The translations under genes were made by a program, and so were the position numbers. A stretch of DNA of 64,000 nucleotides, from assembly GCF_037023145.1 (NCBI RefSeq), contig NZ_CP146091.1, positions 2,170,001 to 2,234,000 of the forward strand. Reading direction: 5' to 3'. The stretch's first letter is position 1; each line of letters begins with the position of its first letter. Shown here piece after piece: positions 52,755 to 63,772 of the stretch. The notes under the pieces were generated by a model that worked only from the letters and a program-made list of their open reading frames with translations, was not told the DNA's origin and ran no database searches. The stretch comes from Ralstonia sp. RRA (GTDB taxonomy: Bacteria; Pseudomonadota; Gammaproteobacteria; Burkholderiales; Burkholderiaceae).

Positions 52755-55700
52755 ATGAAACGCATGTTGTTCAATGCGACGCAGCAAGAAGAATTGCGCG
52801 TCGCCATTGTCGACGGTCAGAAACTGATCGACATCGACATCGAAACCGCCGGGCGCGAACAGCGCAAAGGCAATATCTACAAGGGTGTCATCACCCGCAT
52901 CGAACCGTCGCTGGAAGCCTGCTTCGTCAACTACGGCGAAGAACGGCACGGTTTTCTCCCCTTCAAGGAGGTCGCCCGCGCCTATTTCAAGGAAGGTGTG
53001 GACGTGCGCAATGCGCGCATCCAGGATGCGCTGCGCGAAGGCCAGGAGCTGATCGTCCAGGTTGAGAAAGAAGAACGCGGCAACAAGGGCGCAGCCCTGA
53101 CCACGTTCATCTCGCTGGCCGGCCGCTACCTGGTGCTGATGCCGAACAACCCGCGTGGCGGCGGCGTGTCGCGCCGCATCGAGGGTGAAGACCGCCAGGA
53201 ACTGCGCGAAACCATGGCGCAGCTGGAAGTGCCGGACGGCATGAGCATCATCGCCCGCACCGCCGGCATCGGCCGTTCGGCTGAAGAGCTGCAGTGGGAC
53301 TTGAACTACCTGATGCAGCTGTGGAAGGCCGTCGATGGCGCTGCCGTCGACAACAAGGCCCCGCTGCTGATCTATCTCGAATCCAGCCTGGTGATTCGCG
53401 CGATTCGCGATTACTTCCAGCCGGATATCGGCGAAATCCTGATCGATACGGACGATATCTACGATCAGGCCCGCGCCTTCATGAGCGTGGTGATGCCCGA
53501 CAACATGAATCGGGTGAAGAAGTACCGCGACGACGTTCCCCTGTTCTCGCGCTTCCAGATCGAACACCAGATTGAATCGGCGTACTCGCGCATGGTGATG
53601 CTGCCCTCGGGCGGCGCCATTGTGATCGACCACACCGAAGCGCTGGTCGCCATCGACGTGAACTCGGCACGCGCCACCAAGGGCGCTGACATCGAGGAAA
53701 CCGCCGCGCGCACCAACCTCGAAGCCGCCGACGAGATCGCCCGCCAGCTCCGCCTGCGCGACCTGGGCGGCCTGATCGTGATCGACTTCATCGACATGGA
53801 GTCGAGCAAGGCTCAGAAGGACGTCGAGACCCGCCTGAAAGACGCGCTGCGCCACGACCGCGCCCGCGTGCAGATGGGCAAGATCAGCCGCTTCGGCCTG
53901 ATGGAACTGTCGCGCCAGCGCCTGCGTCCGTCGCTGTCGGAAGGCTCGCACGTCACCTGCCCGCGCTGTAACGGCACGGGTCACATCCGCGATACCGAAT
54001 CGTCCGCCCTGCAGGTGCTGCGCATCATCCAGGAAGAGGCGATGAAGGAAAACACCGCCGCGATCCACTGCCAGGTGCCGGTGGAAGTGGCTGCGTTCCT
54101 GCTCAACGAGAAGCGCCCGGACATCAACCTGATCGAGACGCGCTTCAAGGTCAACGTCCTGCTGATCCCGAACAAGCATCTGGAGACGCCGCACTACAAG
54201 CTCGAACGCCTGCGCCACGACGATCCGCGCCTGGACGACACCAAGGCCAGCTACAAGATGGCCGAAGAGGCCGCCAAGGAACTGGAAGCCGACACCGCCT
54301 ACAGCACCCGCAAGGAAGCTGCCAAGCCGCGCCAGGAAGCCGCCGTCAAGGGCATCACGCCGGAACAGCCGGCACCGGTGTCGGTGCCGCGCCCGGAGCG
54401 CCCGGTTCCCACCGAAGCCACCCCTGCTCCGCAAGTGGCTGCGCCGGTACCCGCCCAAGGCGGGTTCATCTCGTGGCTGAAATCGCTGTTCGGCGGCAAG
54501 CCGGCTGAGCCGGTGGTTGCAGCGCCGGTTGAAGCACCGAAGCAACGTACGGAAGACGGCAACCGCCAAGGCCGTGGCAATCGCCAGGACCGTAGCGGCC
54601 GTGGCCAGCGTGGTGAACGCGCGGAACGTGGCGAACGCCAGGGTCAGGGCCAGCAACAAGGTGGCCGTGAAGGCAACCGCCAAGGCCGTGACCGCAACGA
54701 AGCCCGCGAAGGCCAACAACAAGGCCAGCGCGAAGGTCAACGTGACAGCCAACGCGGCAACCGTGATCGCAACCGCCAGCCGGCCCAGGTCGAAGGCGGC
54801 GCACGCGAAACCGCTGAGGCCCGCCAGCCGCAGCAAGGTCAGGAAGCCCGCGCCGACGGTCAGAATCAGGGCCAAGGCCGCCGCGAGCGCAACCAGGAAC
54901 GCCGTGAGCGCCAGCCGCGCGAAGGTGCCCGCGAGGGCCGCGAAGGTCGTGAGACCCGCGAACCGCGCGAGCCGCGTGAAAACCGCGAGCGCGATCAGCA
55001 AGCCAAGGATGCCGCTGCCGTGACCGCCGAAGGCCTGATCGAGCAAGTCGCGCCGCAAGTGCCGCAAACCCTGCTCGACACCACGGTTCCGGCGGAAGCT
55101 GTGACTGCGGAAGGCGTTGTGCCGGGCGCAGAAGGCAACGGTGAGGGCGAAGAGCGCCGCCGCCGTGGCCGCCGTGGCCGCAACCGCTATCGCCGTGACC
55201 GTGAAGGCGCTGATGGTGTACGCGCTGAAGGTGAAGACGACGCGGAAGGCAGCGAAAACGCCATCGCAGAAGCGGAAGTGCATGCTGCGCCTGAAGGTAA
55301 CCAGCCCGCCGAGCCGGCACCGCACACGACCGTGACCGAGCCGGTGCAGACTGCCTCGTTCGCACCGGTCGAGGCGCCGGCCCCGGTGGTCCAGGAGCCC
55401 GTGCTTTCGGCTGAAGTCGTGACACCAGTCGCCGCCGCGCCTGTTATGCAGCCGGCTGAGCCGGCCGTGGTGGCTGCCGCTCCGGCAATTGAAGCTGCCG
55501 AGGCTGCTGTCGAAACTGCGATGGCCGCTGCACCGGCACCGGTCAGCGCGGTCGCCAAGGCTGCGCCGCTGTCCGTTGAAACGCTGCAAAGCGTGGTGAC
55601 CAACGTCGGCATGACGTGGGTCCACACGGATGCGCAAAAGCTGCAAGCCTCGCAGGAAGAGGCTGCCCGCACCGTCACGCCGCCGCGCGTGCCGCGTGAG

Positions 55701-55784
55701 CGCAAGCCGCTGCCGCCGATCCAGCAAGGTCCGATGATCCTGGTTGAGACCGGCCGCACGCCAAGCGGTGCTGATCAGCAGTAA
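52755..55784 (+). CDS. rne: Ribonuclease E
   Basis: 1009 residues from ATG 52755 ([19 protein letters not shown]). N-terminal catalytic half: S1 domain (about 35-120), 5' sensor and RNase H-like segments, metal site near [10 protein letters not shown] (about 345-352), and zinc-link Cys402 and Cys405 (CPRC). The C-terminal half (about 510-1009) is disordered scaffold with an Arg/Gln/Gly-rich repeat tract (about 600-760) and Pro/Ala/Glu-rich tail ending [17 protein letters not shown]. It initiates mRNA decay, processes rRNA and tRNA, and organises the degradosome. Confidence 0.97.
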   Translation: MKRMLFNATQQEELRVAIVDGQKLIDIDIETAGREQRKGNIYKGVITRIEPSLEACFVNYGEERHGFLPFKEVARAYFKEGVDVRNARIQDALREGQELIVQVEKEERGNKGAALTTFISLAGRYLVLMPNNPRGGGVSRRIEGEDRQELRETMAQLEVPDGMSIIARTAGIGRSAEELQWDLNYLMQLWKAVDGAAVDNKAPLLIYLESSLVIRAIRDYFQPDIGEILIDTDDIYDQARAFMSVVMPDNMNRVKKYRDDVPLFSRFQIEHQIESAYSRMVMLPSGGAIVIDHTEALVAIDVNSARATKGADIEETAARTNLEAADEIARQLRLRDLGGLIVIDFIDMESSKAQKDVETRLKDALRHDRARVQMGKISRFGLMELSRQRLRPSLSEGSHVTCPRCNGTGHIRDTESSALQVLRIIQEEAMKENTAAIHCQVPVEVAAFLLNEKRPDINLIETRFKVNVLLIPNKHLETPHYKLERLRHDDPRLDDTKASYKMAEEAAKELEADTAYSTRKEAAKPRQEAAVKGITPEQPAPVSVPRPERPVPTEATPAPQVAAPVPAQGGFISWLKSLFGGKPAEPVVAAPVEAPKQRTEDGNRQGRGNRQDRSGRGQRGERAERGERQGQGQQQGGREGNRQGRDRNEAREGQQQGQREGQRDSQRGNRDRNRQPAQVEGGARETAEARQPQQGQEARADGQNQGQGRRERNQERRERQPREGAREGREGRETREPREPRENRERDQQAKDAAAVTAEGLIEQVAPQVPQTLLDTTVPAEAVTAEGVVPGAEGNGEGEERRRRGRRGRNRYRRDREGADGVRAEGEDDAEGSENAIAEAEVHAAPEGNQPAEPAPHTTVTEPVQTASFAPVEAPAPVVQEPVLSAEVVTPVAAAPVMQPAEPAVVAAAPAIEAAEAAVETAMAAAPAPVSAVAKAAPLSVETLQSVVTNVGMTWVHTDAQKLQASQEEAARTVTPPRVPRERKPLPPIQQGPMILVETGRTPSGADQQ
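54560..55020 (+). repeat. Low-complexity Arg/Gln/Gly-rich coding tract in rne
   Basis: Codons for Arg, Gln, Gly, Asn and Glu recur in short units ([19 protein letters not shown] and similar). It encodes a basic disordered RNA-binding segment of RNase E; internal repeats make length variation likely. Confidence 0.75.
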
Positions 55785-55821
55785 GTATCTACCCGGCGGG
55801 CAACCGTCGGCGCATTGCCTG

Positions 55822-55846
55822 AGGGCGGCTTCGGCCGCCCTTTTTC
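55822..55846 (+). terminator. Intrinsic terminator after rne
   Basis: AGGGCGGC-TTCG-GCCGCCCT with T-run CTTTTTCC. 38 nt beyond the rne stop. Confidence 0.9.
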
Positions 55847-55965
55847 CTGTGCACGATTTGCGGGGCCGGAATTGTGCTCCCCGCGTCAAACAGGGGCTGC
55901 GCTACACTCGAAGATGTATCCAGCGTGATCGCCCTGCTTTGTGGATTGACGCGCCGCAACACACC

Positions 55966-57096
55966 ATGACCGAAACCGTCATCCCCCTCTACGATCTGCG
56001 TGATGTACGTGATGGCCAGCACCATCGCGCCACGGTGCCAACCGTGCCGGACACGCTCGTCCCGGCACAGGGCTGGCTGACGGATACACGCGGCCGCCGG
56101 CTACACGATCTGCGTATCTCGGTCACGGACCGCTGCAACTTCCGCTGCGTCTACTGCATGCCGAAGGATGTGTTCGACAAGGACTACCGCTTCCTGCGTC
56201 ACTCCGAACTGCTGTCGTTCGAAGAGATCGAGCGCATGGCTCGCCTGTTCATCGAACACGGCGTCGAGAAGATCCGCCTCACCGGCGGCGAGCCCCTGCT
56301 GCGCAAGGACATCGAGCGCCTGGTCGAGATGCTCGCGCGCCTGACCACCGCCGAGGGCAAACCGCTCGACCTGACGCTGACGACCAATGGTGCCCTGCTG
56401 GCACGCAAGGCGCAGTCGCTCAAGGACGCCGGCCTCAACCGCGTGACCGTCAGTCTGGATGCCATCGACGATGCAGCCTTCCGCCGCATGAACGACGTTG
56501 ATTTTGCCGTGAGCGAGGTACTGCACGGTATCGAGGTCGCGCAGAAGGTGGGCCTCGCGCCGCTCAAGGTCAACATGGTCGTCAAGAAAGACGACAATGA
56601 CAGCCAGATCGTGCCGATGGCGCGCCATTTCCGGGGCAGCGGCATCATCGTGCGTTTCATCGAATACATGGACGTGGGCACGACCAACCACTGGGAGATG
56701 GGCTCCGTCGTACCGTCTGCTGAGGTAGTCAAGCGCTTGTCCGCGGCGTTTCCGCTGGAGCCGGTTTCGGCCAACTACAGCGGCGAGACGGCCGAGCGCT
56801 GGCGCTATGTGGATGGCGCGGGCGAGATCGGCGTGATCTCCAGCGTCACGCAAGCGTTCTGCCACGATTGCACACGCGCGCGGCTCTCGACCGAAGGCAA
56901 GCTGTACCTGTGCCTGTTTGCGACCGAAGGCTTTGACCTGCGCGCTCTGTTGCGCAATGGCACGACTGACCTCGAACTCTCCAACGCGATCCGCACCATC
57001 TGGCAGGGCCGTGCAGATCGCTACTCCGAACTGCGTGCCGATGGCCAGGGCCATCCGGCAGGCCGACGCATCGAAATGTCCTACATCGGCGGCTGA
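55966..57096 (+). CDS. moaA: GTP 3',8-cyclase (molybdopterin biosynthesis)
   Basis: 376 residues from ATG 55966. Radical-SAM cluster Cys57, Cys61, Cys64 (RCNFRCVYC), second cluster region near [18 protein letters not shown], and C-terminal GG (YIGG) required for activation. About 45 residues longer at the N-terminus than E. coli MoaA. With MoaC it converts GTP to cPMP. First of moaA-mobA-moeA. Confidence 0.97.
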   Translation: MTETVIPLYDLRDVRDGQHHRATVPTVPDTLVPAQGWLTDTRGRRLHDLRISVTDRCNFRCVYCMPKDVFDKDYRFLRHSELLSFEEIERMARLFIEHGVEKIRLTGGEPLLRKDIERLVEMLARLTTAEGKPLDLTLTTNGALLARKAQSLKDAGLNRVTVSLDAIDDAAFRRMNDVDFAVSEVLHGIEVAQKVGLAPLKVNMVVKKDDNDSQIVPMARHFRGSGIIVRFIEYMDVGTTNHWEMGSVVPSAEVVKRLSAAFPLEPVSANYSGETAERWRYVDGAGEIGVISSVTQAFCHDCTRARLSTEGKLYLCLFATEGFDLRALLRNGTTDLELSNAIRTIWQGRADRYSELRADGQGHPAGRRIEMSYIGG

Positions 57097-57114
57097 GCCC
57101 GCTTAGGCAACCAC

Positions 57115-57729
57115 ATGATTCCGACATCCGACATCACCGGCCTGATCCTGGCCGGCGGCCGGGGCAGCCGCATGGGCGGCGTCGACAAGGGCCTGCAGAC
57201 CTTCCGCGGCGCGCCGATGGCGATGCATACGCTGATGCGCCTGTCACCGCAGGTGGATCACATGCTGATCAACGCCAACCGCAACCTGGCCGCGTACGAG
57301 TCGTTTGGCGTGCCGGTGGTAGTGGATTCGGTGCCGGATTTTGCCGGGCCACTGGCTGGGGTGCTCGCGGGGCTGGAGCAATGCCAGACGCGCTATCTGC
57401 TGACCGCACCGTGCGATTCGCCATTCGTGCCGACCGACCTTGCAGCCAAGCTCTCAGCCGCGCTTGAACAAGCCAATGCGCGCATCGCCATGCCGGTGAC
57501 AATGGAGCCAGATGCGCACAGTCAACCTCGCAAGCAAGTGCAGCCGGTATTCTGCTTGATCGATGCGCGGCTGGCGGATGACCTGATCGCCTACCTGCAA
57601 GGTGGCGGCCGTAAGATCGAAACCTGGACCGCGCGCCACCCGACGGTGGAAGTGCTGTTCGACGACATCGCCGCCTTCGCCAACATCAACACGCTGGAAG
57701 AACTGCACCACCTGGCCGAGCGCCGCTAG
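57115..57729 (+). CDS. mobA: Molybdenum cofactor guanylyltransferase
   Basis: 204 residues. LILAGGRGSRMGGVDKGL nucleotide-binding loop and APCDSPFVP. Couples GMP to Mo-molybdopterin. 18 nt after moaA, 26 nt before moeA. Confidence 0.96.
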   Translation: MIPTSDITGLILAGGRGSRMGGVDKGLQTFRGAPMAMHTLMRLSPQVDHMLINANRNLAAYESFGVPVVVDSVPDFAGPLAGVLAGLEQCQTRYLLTAPCDSPFVPTDLAAKLSAALEQANARIAMPVTMEPDAHSQPRKQVQPVFCLIDARLADDLIAYLQGGGRKIETWTARHPTVEVLFDDIAAFANINTLEELHHLAERR

Positions 57730-57755
57730 AGCGCCGCCTCTCCTTCACCGACGTC

Positions 57756-59036
57756 ATGACCACCCTCGCCTCCGTCGTTTCCTGCCTGTCTGACTACGAT
57801 CCGAACGCGCTGCCGGTCGCGCAGGCGCAAGCCATCATGCGCGACTTCGTGCAGCCGATCAGCGGCTTTGCGCGCGTGCCAATCCGCAGCGCGCTCGACC
57901 GTGTGCTGGCCGAAGACGTACTGTCGTCCATCGACGTGCCCTCGCATGACAACTCGGCGATGGACGGCTTTGCCTTTGCCAGCACCGAACTCTCACGGGG
58001 TACTGGCGACGTGTCGTTGCGCGTGATCGGCACGGCGTACGCTGGCGTTGCATTCGATGGCGCCCCAGGCGCGGGCGAGGCCGTGCGCGTCATGACCGGC
58101 GCCGTCATGCCCGCCGGCTGCGATACGGTGATCCCGCAGGAATTCACGCAGGGCGACGCAAGCTCCGTCCGCTTTGCCCGCGACGCCGTGCGTACCGGCG
58201 ACAACCGCCGACTGCGTGGCGAAGACCTCGCCCGGGGCAGCGCAGCGCTGGCGGCCGGCCGCATCCTCCGTCCAGCAGATATCGGTTTGCTTGCCTCACT
58301 GGGTATTGCCGAAGTGGCCGTGCGCCGCAAGCTGCGCGTGGCGTTCTTCTCCACCGGCGACGAGCTGCGTTCCATCGGTGAACCACTCGACGCCGGCTGC
58401 GTGTACGACTCGAACCGCTACACGCTGCACGGCATGCTTTCGCGCCTGGGTGTGGAGCTGATCGACATGGGCGTCGTACGCGATGACCCGGCTGCACTGG
58501 AAACCGCCTTCCGCACTGCCACCGAGAACGCCGACGCGATCATCACCTCAGGCGGCGTGTCCGTCGGCGAGGCCGATTTCACCAAGCAGATGATGGCCAA
58601 GCTCGGCGACGTCACGTTCTGGAAGATCGCCATGCGCCCAGGCCGGCCGATGGCCTTCGGGCGTATTCACTCCAACGGCCGCAGCGCCTTCCTGTTTGGT
58701 CTGCCGGGCAACCCGGTGGCGGTCATGGTGACGTTCTATCACTTCGTGCGCGGCGCCTTGCTGCGCATGATGGGTGCAACGGAATCGGGCACGCCGCTGG
58801 TGCCCGCCGTGAGCGTAGCGCCGATCCGCAAGCGCCCCGGCCGCACGGAGTATCAGCGCGCCATCGCGGCATTGAACGATCGCGGTCAGCTCGAAGTGCG
58901 CCTGACCGGTCAGCAAGGCTCGGGCGTGCTGCGGTCCATGAGCGAAGCGAACTGCTTCGTGGTGCTCGCACACGAGCAGGACCAAGTGAACGCGGGGGAT
59001 GCCGTACAGATCCTGCTGTTCGACGGGCTGATCTGA
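57756..59036 (+). CDS. moeA: Molybdopterin molybdenumtransferase
   Basis: 426 residues. Domain markers DNSAMDGFAF, GGVSVGEADFTKQ and LPGNPVAVMVTFYHFVRGAL. Inserts molybdate into adenylylated molybdopterin. Completes a moaA-mobA-moeA operon. Confidence 0.97.
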   Translation: MTTLASVVSCLSDYDPNALPVAQAQAIMRDFVQPISGFARVPIRSALDRVLAEDVLSSIDVPSHDNSAMDGFAFASTELSRGTGDVSLRVIGTAYAGVAFDGAPGAGEAVRVMTGAVMPAGCDTVIPQEFTQGDASSVRFARDAVRTGDNRRLRGEDLARGSAALAAGRILRPADIGLLASLGIAEVAVRRKLRVAFFSTGDELRSIGEPLDAGCVYDSNRYTLHGMLSRLGVELIDMGVVRDDPAALETAFRTATENADAIITSGGVSVGEADFTKQMMAKLGDVTFWKIAMRPGRPMAFGRIHSNGRSAFLFGLPGNPVAVMVTFYHFVRGALLRMMGATESGTPLVPAVSVAPIRKRPGRTEYQRAIAALNDRGQLEVRLTGQQGSGVLRSMSEANCFVVLAHEQDQVNAGDAVQILLFDGLI

Positions 59037-59239
59037 GACTTGGGACCTATGCCGTCTGGCCTGTTGTCGTTGCAAGCAAGCCCCATCCCAGTGCGAGCGT
59101 GGCGCTCACGGCGCCTCCCGCTGGAAGCAATGCGGCATATTGTCGGTTTTTTGCGTCACCCTCAGGGCGCGGGTATCGGCGCGTCGGTCGATTCGCTACA
59201 CTTTGCGCCAGTTTGAATGTTTAGAGTTTGCGTGACGCC

Positions 59240-59518
59240 ATGATGAAAAGGGAGATTGTCTACCTCCACCCCGCCCACACCGCGCGTGCGTTGGTGCTGG
59301 TGTACCTGTGTTTCTCGCTCCCGATCGTCGGGCTGGTGTTCTTTACCGGCTTTGTCCGCACGGGTGAGCTCCCGGCAATCGCCATTCTGAGCGGCTTGCT
59401 ACTCAACGCGCTGATCGGTTTTGGTGCGCTTTGGCTCGGCTGCCACGCCTACAACTGGGTGGCCGCACGCTTTGGCGGCATCGAGATCGCGCTGCGCGAC
59501 GTGCCAGAAGAAGCCTGA
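59240..59518 (+). CDS. Small two-helix membrane protein, function unknown
   Basis: 92 residues from ATG 59240 (MMKREIVYLHPAHTARALVLVY). Two hydrophobic helices (about 17-38 and 48-72) and a short charged tail. A TACACT -10-like box lies at about 59194. 203 nt behind moeA with no recognisable gene in between. No family recognised. Confidence 0.7.
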   Translation: MMKREIVYLHPAHTARALVLVYLCFSLPIVGLVFFTGFVRTGELPAIAILSGLLLNALIGFGALWLGCHAYNWVAARFGGIEIALRDVPEEA

Positions 59519-59542
59519 TCCAGGCACCTACAGATCAAAAAG

Positions 59543-59566
59543 AAGGGGCGGAAATTTCCGCCCCTT
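59543..59566. terminator. Bidirectional terminator between the small membrane protein and rmuC
   Basis: The perfect 24-bp palindrome AAGGGGCGGAAA with its complement, flanked by A- and T-rich tracts on both sides. Confidence 0.9.
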
Positions 59567-59587
59567 TGCTTTTGCTGATGCCGCTGG

Positions 59588-61060
59588 CTACTCCGCCTCG
59601 GCCTCGTCGTCCGATGGCACGGCCGACTCCAAACCCAGTACGTTCTGTGCAGAATCGCTCGGCAGCGCTTCCACCGCCTTGAGCTTGCGATTCATCTGGC
59701 GCGTACGCACCTCGGCCTGTTCGATGTTGCTGACTGCGCGCTCCAGCGTCTTCTTGGTCGCGGCCAGCACATCGCCGAACTTGCCGAACTCGCTCTTCAC
59801 CGCACCCAGCACCTGCCAGACCTCGCTGGAACGCTTCTCCAGCGCCAGCGTGCGGAAACCCATCTGCAGACTGTTGAGGATGGCCGTGAGTGTGGTCGGC
59901 CCCGCCACCGTCACGCGGAACTTGCGCTGCAGTTCATCCGTCAGGCCCGGACGGCGCAGCACCTCAGCGTAGAGACCTTCGGTCGGCAGGAAGAGAATCG
60001 CGAAATCCGTCGTAGCCGGCGGTGCAATGTACTTCTCGTGGATGGTCTGCGCTTCCCTGCGTACCGCCACCTCCAGTTCGCGGCTGGCGGCAGTGGCCGC
60101 TTCTGCGTCGGCGCGTTCCTGCGCATCGAGCAGACGCTCGTACTGCTCCTTCGGGAACTTGGCGTCGATGGGCAGCCAGACCGTGGCGTCACGATCCGCA
60201 TCGGTCTTGCCGGGCAGGCGGATGGCGAATTCCACGCGTGCGCCGGTGCCACGCACGGTTTCGACGTTCTTGTCGTATTGCTCGGGCGTAAGCATCTGCT
60301 CCAGCAGCATTTCCAACTGGACTTCGCCCCAGGTGCCGCGCGTCTTCACGTTGGTCAGCACCTTCTTCAGATCGCCCACGCCTTGTGCCAGCGCCTGCAT
60401 TTCGCCCAGGCCGCGATGCACCTGCTCCAGACGGTCCGACACCAGCTTGAACGATTCACCCAGGCGCTGCTCCAGCGTGGCGTGCAGCTTTTCGTCGACG
60501 GTGCGGCGCATCTCGTCGAGCTTGGTCGCGTTATTGGCCTCGATGTCCTTGAGCTTCTGCTCCAGCGTGGCGCGCACCTCCGCCAGCCGGCGTTCGTTGC
60601 CCTCGCCCAGTTGGGCGAGCTGCTGCTGCATCGCTTCGCCAAAGCGGCGCAGCGCATTGCCCTGCTCTTCGCGAGCCTGCTGGGCCTGTTGCTGCAGGCT
60701 CTGGCGCACGGCTTCAAGCTGCTGGGTGTTCGTCTCCGTCAGCTTGGTGAGCTGCTGGGCGAATGTGTCGATCTGGTTGTTCTGCAACGTGGCGACGCTG
60801 GTGAGCTGCGTCGCCAGCACCTGCTGGAACTGCCCCAGCTGTTGCGTCACATCGCTGCGGCCGATGCGTGCCGTCTCAGCAATCTCGCCGCGCAGTTCAC
60901 GCTCGATGCGTTCGTTGCCGCGCGCAAGTTCATCGCGCAGCGCAGCAAGCAATGGCGACACATCATTTGCCGCCGGGCGCGAGACGCCTCGCCAGGTCAG
61001 CACACACAGCACGGCCACGATGGCCATGCCAAACAACGTCAGTAAAGCCAACCAATCCAT
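59588..61060 (-). CDS. rmuC: DNA recombination protein RmuC
   Basis: 490 residues. N-terminal helix (WLALLTLFGMAIVAVL), long coiled coil (about 60-230, rich in Gln and Leu) and the RmuC domain (about 250-450; VEFAIRLPGK, LPIDAKFPKEQYERL, KYIAPPATTDFAILFLPTEGLYAEVL). A membrane-anchored protein that limits DNA inversions and has been linked to phage defence. The acidic tail SDDEAEAE is extra. Confidence 0.95.
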   Translation of the reverse strand: MDWLALLTLFGMAIVAVLCVLTWRGVSRPAANDVSPLLAALRDELARGNERIERELRGEIAETARIGRSDVTQQLGQFQQVLATQLTSVATLQNNQIDTFAQQLTKLTETNTQQLEAVRQSLQQQAQQAREEQGNALRRFGEAMQQQLAQLGEGNERRLAEVRATLEQKLKDIEANNATKLDEMRRTVDEKLHATLEQRLGESFKLVSDRLEQVHRGLGEMQALAQGVGDLKKVLTNVKTRGTWGEVQLEMLLEQMLTPEQYDKNVETVRGTGARVEFAIRLPGKTDADRDATVWLPIDAKFPKEQYERLLDAQERADAEAATAASRELEVAVRREAQTIHEKYIAPPATTDFAILFLPTEGLYAEVLRRPGLTDELQRKFRVTVAGPTTLTAILNSLQMGFRTLALEKRSSEVWQVLGAVKSEFGKFGDVLAATKKTLERAVSNIEQAEVRTRQMNRKLKAVEALPSDSAQNVLGLESAVPSDDEAEAE

Positions 61061-61077
61061 AGGGGCGTTCGGTTCGA

Positions 61078-62082
61078 TCAGGAAGCGGCGCGCGGCACGG
61101 CCAGCGCGTCAGGGTTCAACAAGTTGGGCGGTTGGCCCGCGCGCGGGCCGAAACCGAGTGCGGCAATCAGGTTGTCGGCGGCCATGTTGGCCATGCCCAG
61201 GCGCGTGCCCAACGTGGCGCTGGCAATGTGCGGCGTGAGCGCGACATGCTCGGCCTCCAGCAGCGCCGGATGTACCTTCGGCTCGCCTTCGTACACATCG
61301 AGACCGGCCGCGAAGATGCGCTTGTCAGCCAGTGCCTGCGCCAGCGCAGCATCGTCGACGATGCCACCGCGCGCGAGGTTGACCAGCGTGGCGGTCGGCT
61401 TCATCTGCGCCAGCTCGGCCGCACCGATGGCGTGGTGGCTTTCCTTGGAATACGGCAGCACCAGCACGAGATGATCGGCCTGCTTCAGCAGGTCCTCCTT
61501 GCTGACGTACGTGGCACGTGTGTCCTGCTCGATCTCGGGCGCGAGCCGGCTGCGGTTGTGATAGATCACGCGCATCGAGAAGCCGCTCGCGCGCCGCGCC
61601 AAAGCCTGCCCGATGCGGCCCATGCCAAGAATGCCCAGCGTGCTGCCGTACACCTCGGCACCGAGGAACATGTCGTACGTCCAGCGCTTCCAATGCCCCG
61701 CACGCAACCAGTGCTCGGACTCCGGCACGCGGCGGGCGGCGGCCATCAGCAGGGCCCAACCAAAATCCGCTGTCGTCTCGGTCAGGATGTCCGGCGTGTT
61801 GGTCGCAAGGATGCCCGCGCGCGTCATCGCCGGCAGATCGAAGTTGTTGTAGCCGACCGCCATGTTGCACACCGCGCGCAGCGTCGGTACGCGGCTGATC
61901 AACTCGGCGTTGATGGTGTCTGCGGCGTTGGACAGCAACCCCACGCGGCCCTGCAAGCGCTCGGCCAGGGCTTCGGGCGGATAGACGACGTCCGCCTGAT
62001 TGTCGATCACGTCGAAGGTTTCGCGCAGGCGCTCCAGTACTTCGGGAAACATTGCGCGGGTGACAAGGATTCCGGGTTTCAT
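61078..62082 (-). CDS. D-2-hydroxyacid dehydrogenase (glyoxylate/hydroxypyruvate/2-ketogluconate reductase, GhrB-like)
   Basis: 334 residues from ATG 62082. NAD(P) site LGILGMGRIGQALA and catalytic Arg (VNLARGGIVDD), Glu (DVYEGEP) and His (LTPHIAS). Reduces glyoxylate, hydroxypyruvate or 2-ketogluconate; which one cannot be told. 17 nt from rmuC on the same strand. Confidence 0.93.
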   Translation of the reverse strand: MKPGILVTRAMFPEVLERLRETFDVIDNQADVVYPPEALAERLQGRVGLLSNAADTINAELISRVPTLRAVCNMAVGYNNFDLPAMTRAGILATNTPDILTETTADFGWALLMAAARRVPESEHWLRAGHWKRWTYDMFLGAEVYGSTLGILGMGRIGQALARRASGFSMRVIYHNRSRLAPEIEQDTRATYVSKEDLLKQADHLVLVLPYSKESHHAIGAAELAQMKPTATLVNLARGGIVDDAALAQALADKRIFAAGLDVYEGEPKVHPALLEAEHVALTPHIASATLGTRLGMANMAADNLIAALGFGPRAGQPPNLLNPDALAVPRAAS

Positions 62083-62224
62083 ACGCTCCACACTCACTGA
62101 ATTTGAGATGCTCTGGAAACCGTAGCGAGCGGTCCGAGGTTGGTCCGAGACGCGCAACCGTACACGCGTACGGTGAGCATCACAGGGCCAAGATCGGACC
62201 GCGCAGTAGGTTTGCAGTGCATCT

Positions 62225-63634
62225 CTAGCGGAAGAAGACGAAGGTCATCAGCACAAAGATCGGCACCAGAATGCCCACCGACCACAACATGTAGCCAAAG
62301 AAGCTCGGCATCTGCAGGCCACGGCTTTCAGCAATGGCCTTGACCATCAGGTTGGGGGCATTGCCGATGTAGGTATTCGCGCCCATGAACACGGCCGCCG
62401 CCGAAATGGCCGCCAGCGTGGAGGCGCCCTCGGTCATCAGCATCTTGGCGTCGCCACCGGCGGTGTTGAAGAACACCAGATACGTCGGCGCGTTGTCGAG
62501 GAAGGACGACAGCAGCCCCGTCGCCCAGAAGTACATCGCATTGTTCGGCTGCCCGGCGCTGTCGTTCACAAGACGGACGATCATCGCGAACGGACCATCC
62601 ACGCCCGCCTTGAGCATGGCAATGACCGGCCCGATCGTGATGAAGATACCGGCGAACAGCTTGGCGACTTCCAGGATCGGCTCCCAGTTGAATTCGTTGC
62701 CGGCGCGCGCGCTGCCAGGCGTGAGCCACAGTGAGAGCAAGGCGATGCAGACCAGGCCGATGTCACGCACCACGTTCTGCAGCAGCACCTCGGTGCCCAT
62801 CACGTGGAAGACGATGCCGGGCTTCCACAGCCCGCTCATCAGCACGAGCCCCAGAATGCCGGCCAAGAGGATGAAATTGACGTTGCCCTCGAAGCGCAGC
62901 GGACCGGCGTCATCTGGCGTGGCATCGGTGATGTTGGGCAGTTCTTCCTTGCCCGTGTGATAGAAGTAGCTGTCGACCGCGAAGAAGATTGCCAGCAGCA
63001 GCACCCACATCATCAGCGTCTCGCGCCAGAGGTACTTGGCGGTCCAGAAAAAATCGACGCCCTGCAGGAAGCCGAGGAACAGCGGCGGATCGCCCAGCGG
63101 CGTCAGCGCCCCGCCCGCGTTGGCCACCAGAAAGATAAAGAACACGACGACGTGCGCACGGTGCCGGCGAGCCTCGTTGGCGCGCAGCAGCGGCCGGATC
63201 AGCAGCATGGCCGCCCCGGTCGTGCCCATGATGCTGGCGAGAACCGTGCCCAGCCCGATGAGGCCCGTATTCAGTTTTGGGGTGCCATGGATATTGCCGC
63301 GAATGCAGATACCGCCGGCCACTACGTACAGTGCGGCGATCAGCGCGATGAACGGGACGTACTCCGCAAGCGCGGCATGGATGACGGAGGCAACGGCAGA
63401 CTCACCGCCAAAGCCGATGCCGAACGGCACCAGGAACGCCAGCGCCCAGGCTGCCGCAATCTTGCCGTAGTGGTCGTGCCAAAGCTTGGGCGCCACCAGC
63501 GGTGCAATGGCAATCGACAGCAAGATGCCGGCAAACGGCGCGCCCCACCAGAGCGACAAGTCGGCACCATTCACGTCGGCGGCACGCGCCAGGCCACAGG
63601 AAAACAGGAAGACAAGGGGCCAGAGGCGTTTCAC
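62225..63634 (-). CDS. Sodium/proton antiporter (NhaD/citrate-transporter superfamily)
   Basis: 469 residues, about 12 hydrophobic helices after a signal-like first helix (LWPLVFLFSCGLARAA). Segments ANAGGALTPLGDPPLFLG and FLDNAPTYLVFFN are typical of NhaD/ArsB-like ion transporters. It should exchange Na+ for H+ at the inner membrane. Starts MKRLWPL at 63634. Confidence 0.88.
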   Translation of the reverse strand: MKRLWPLVFLFSCGLARAADVNGADLSLWWGAPFAGILLSIAIAPLVAPKLWHDHYGKIAAAWALAFLVPFGIGFGGESAVASVIHAALAEYVPFIALIAALYVVAGGICIRGNIHGTPKLNTGLIGLGTVLASIMGTTGAAMLLIRPLLRANEARRHRAHVVVFFIFLVANAGGALTPLGDPPLFLGFLQGVDFFWTAKYLWRETLMMWVLLLAIFFAVDSYFYHTGKEELPNITDATPDDAGPLRFEGNVNFILLAGILGLVLMSGLWKPGIVFHVMGTEVLLQNVVRDIGLVCIALLSLWLTPGSARAGNEFNWEPILEVAKLFAGIFITIGPVIAMLKAGVDGPFAMIVRLVNDSAGQPNNAMYFWATGLLSSFLDNAPTYLVFFNTAGGDAKMLMTEGASTLAAISAAAVFMGANTYIGNAPNLMVKAIAESRGLQMPSFFGYMLWSVGILVPIFVLMTFVFFR

Positions 63635-63772
63635 GTAGACGTTCTCCTAAGCATTGGCGTGCCGCAAAGCCACACGCCACATGAACAAAGACGCCAGTGT
63701 AAACGCCTAGGGCCCGTTACCCGATGAAACGTACACACATGTTTGACAGGGCCGCCTGGGCAAACCCAGGGA

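Noticed and set aside
55860..55884. Hairpin GCGGGG/CCCCGC upstream of moaA considered as a molybdenum-cofactor riboswitch
   Set aside because: Too small and lacking the multi-helix layout of the Moco riboswitch; it is probably incidental GC pairing.
52659..55889. 1076-codon open frame antisense to rne
   Set aside because: Composition mirrors the rne codons; rne has clear domains on the other strand. High-GC shadow frame.
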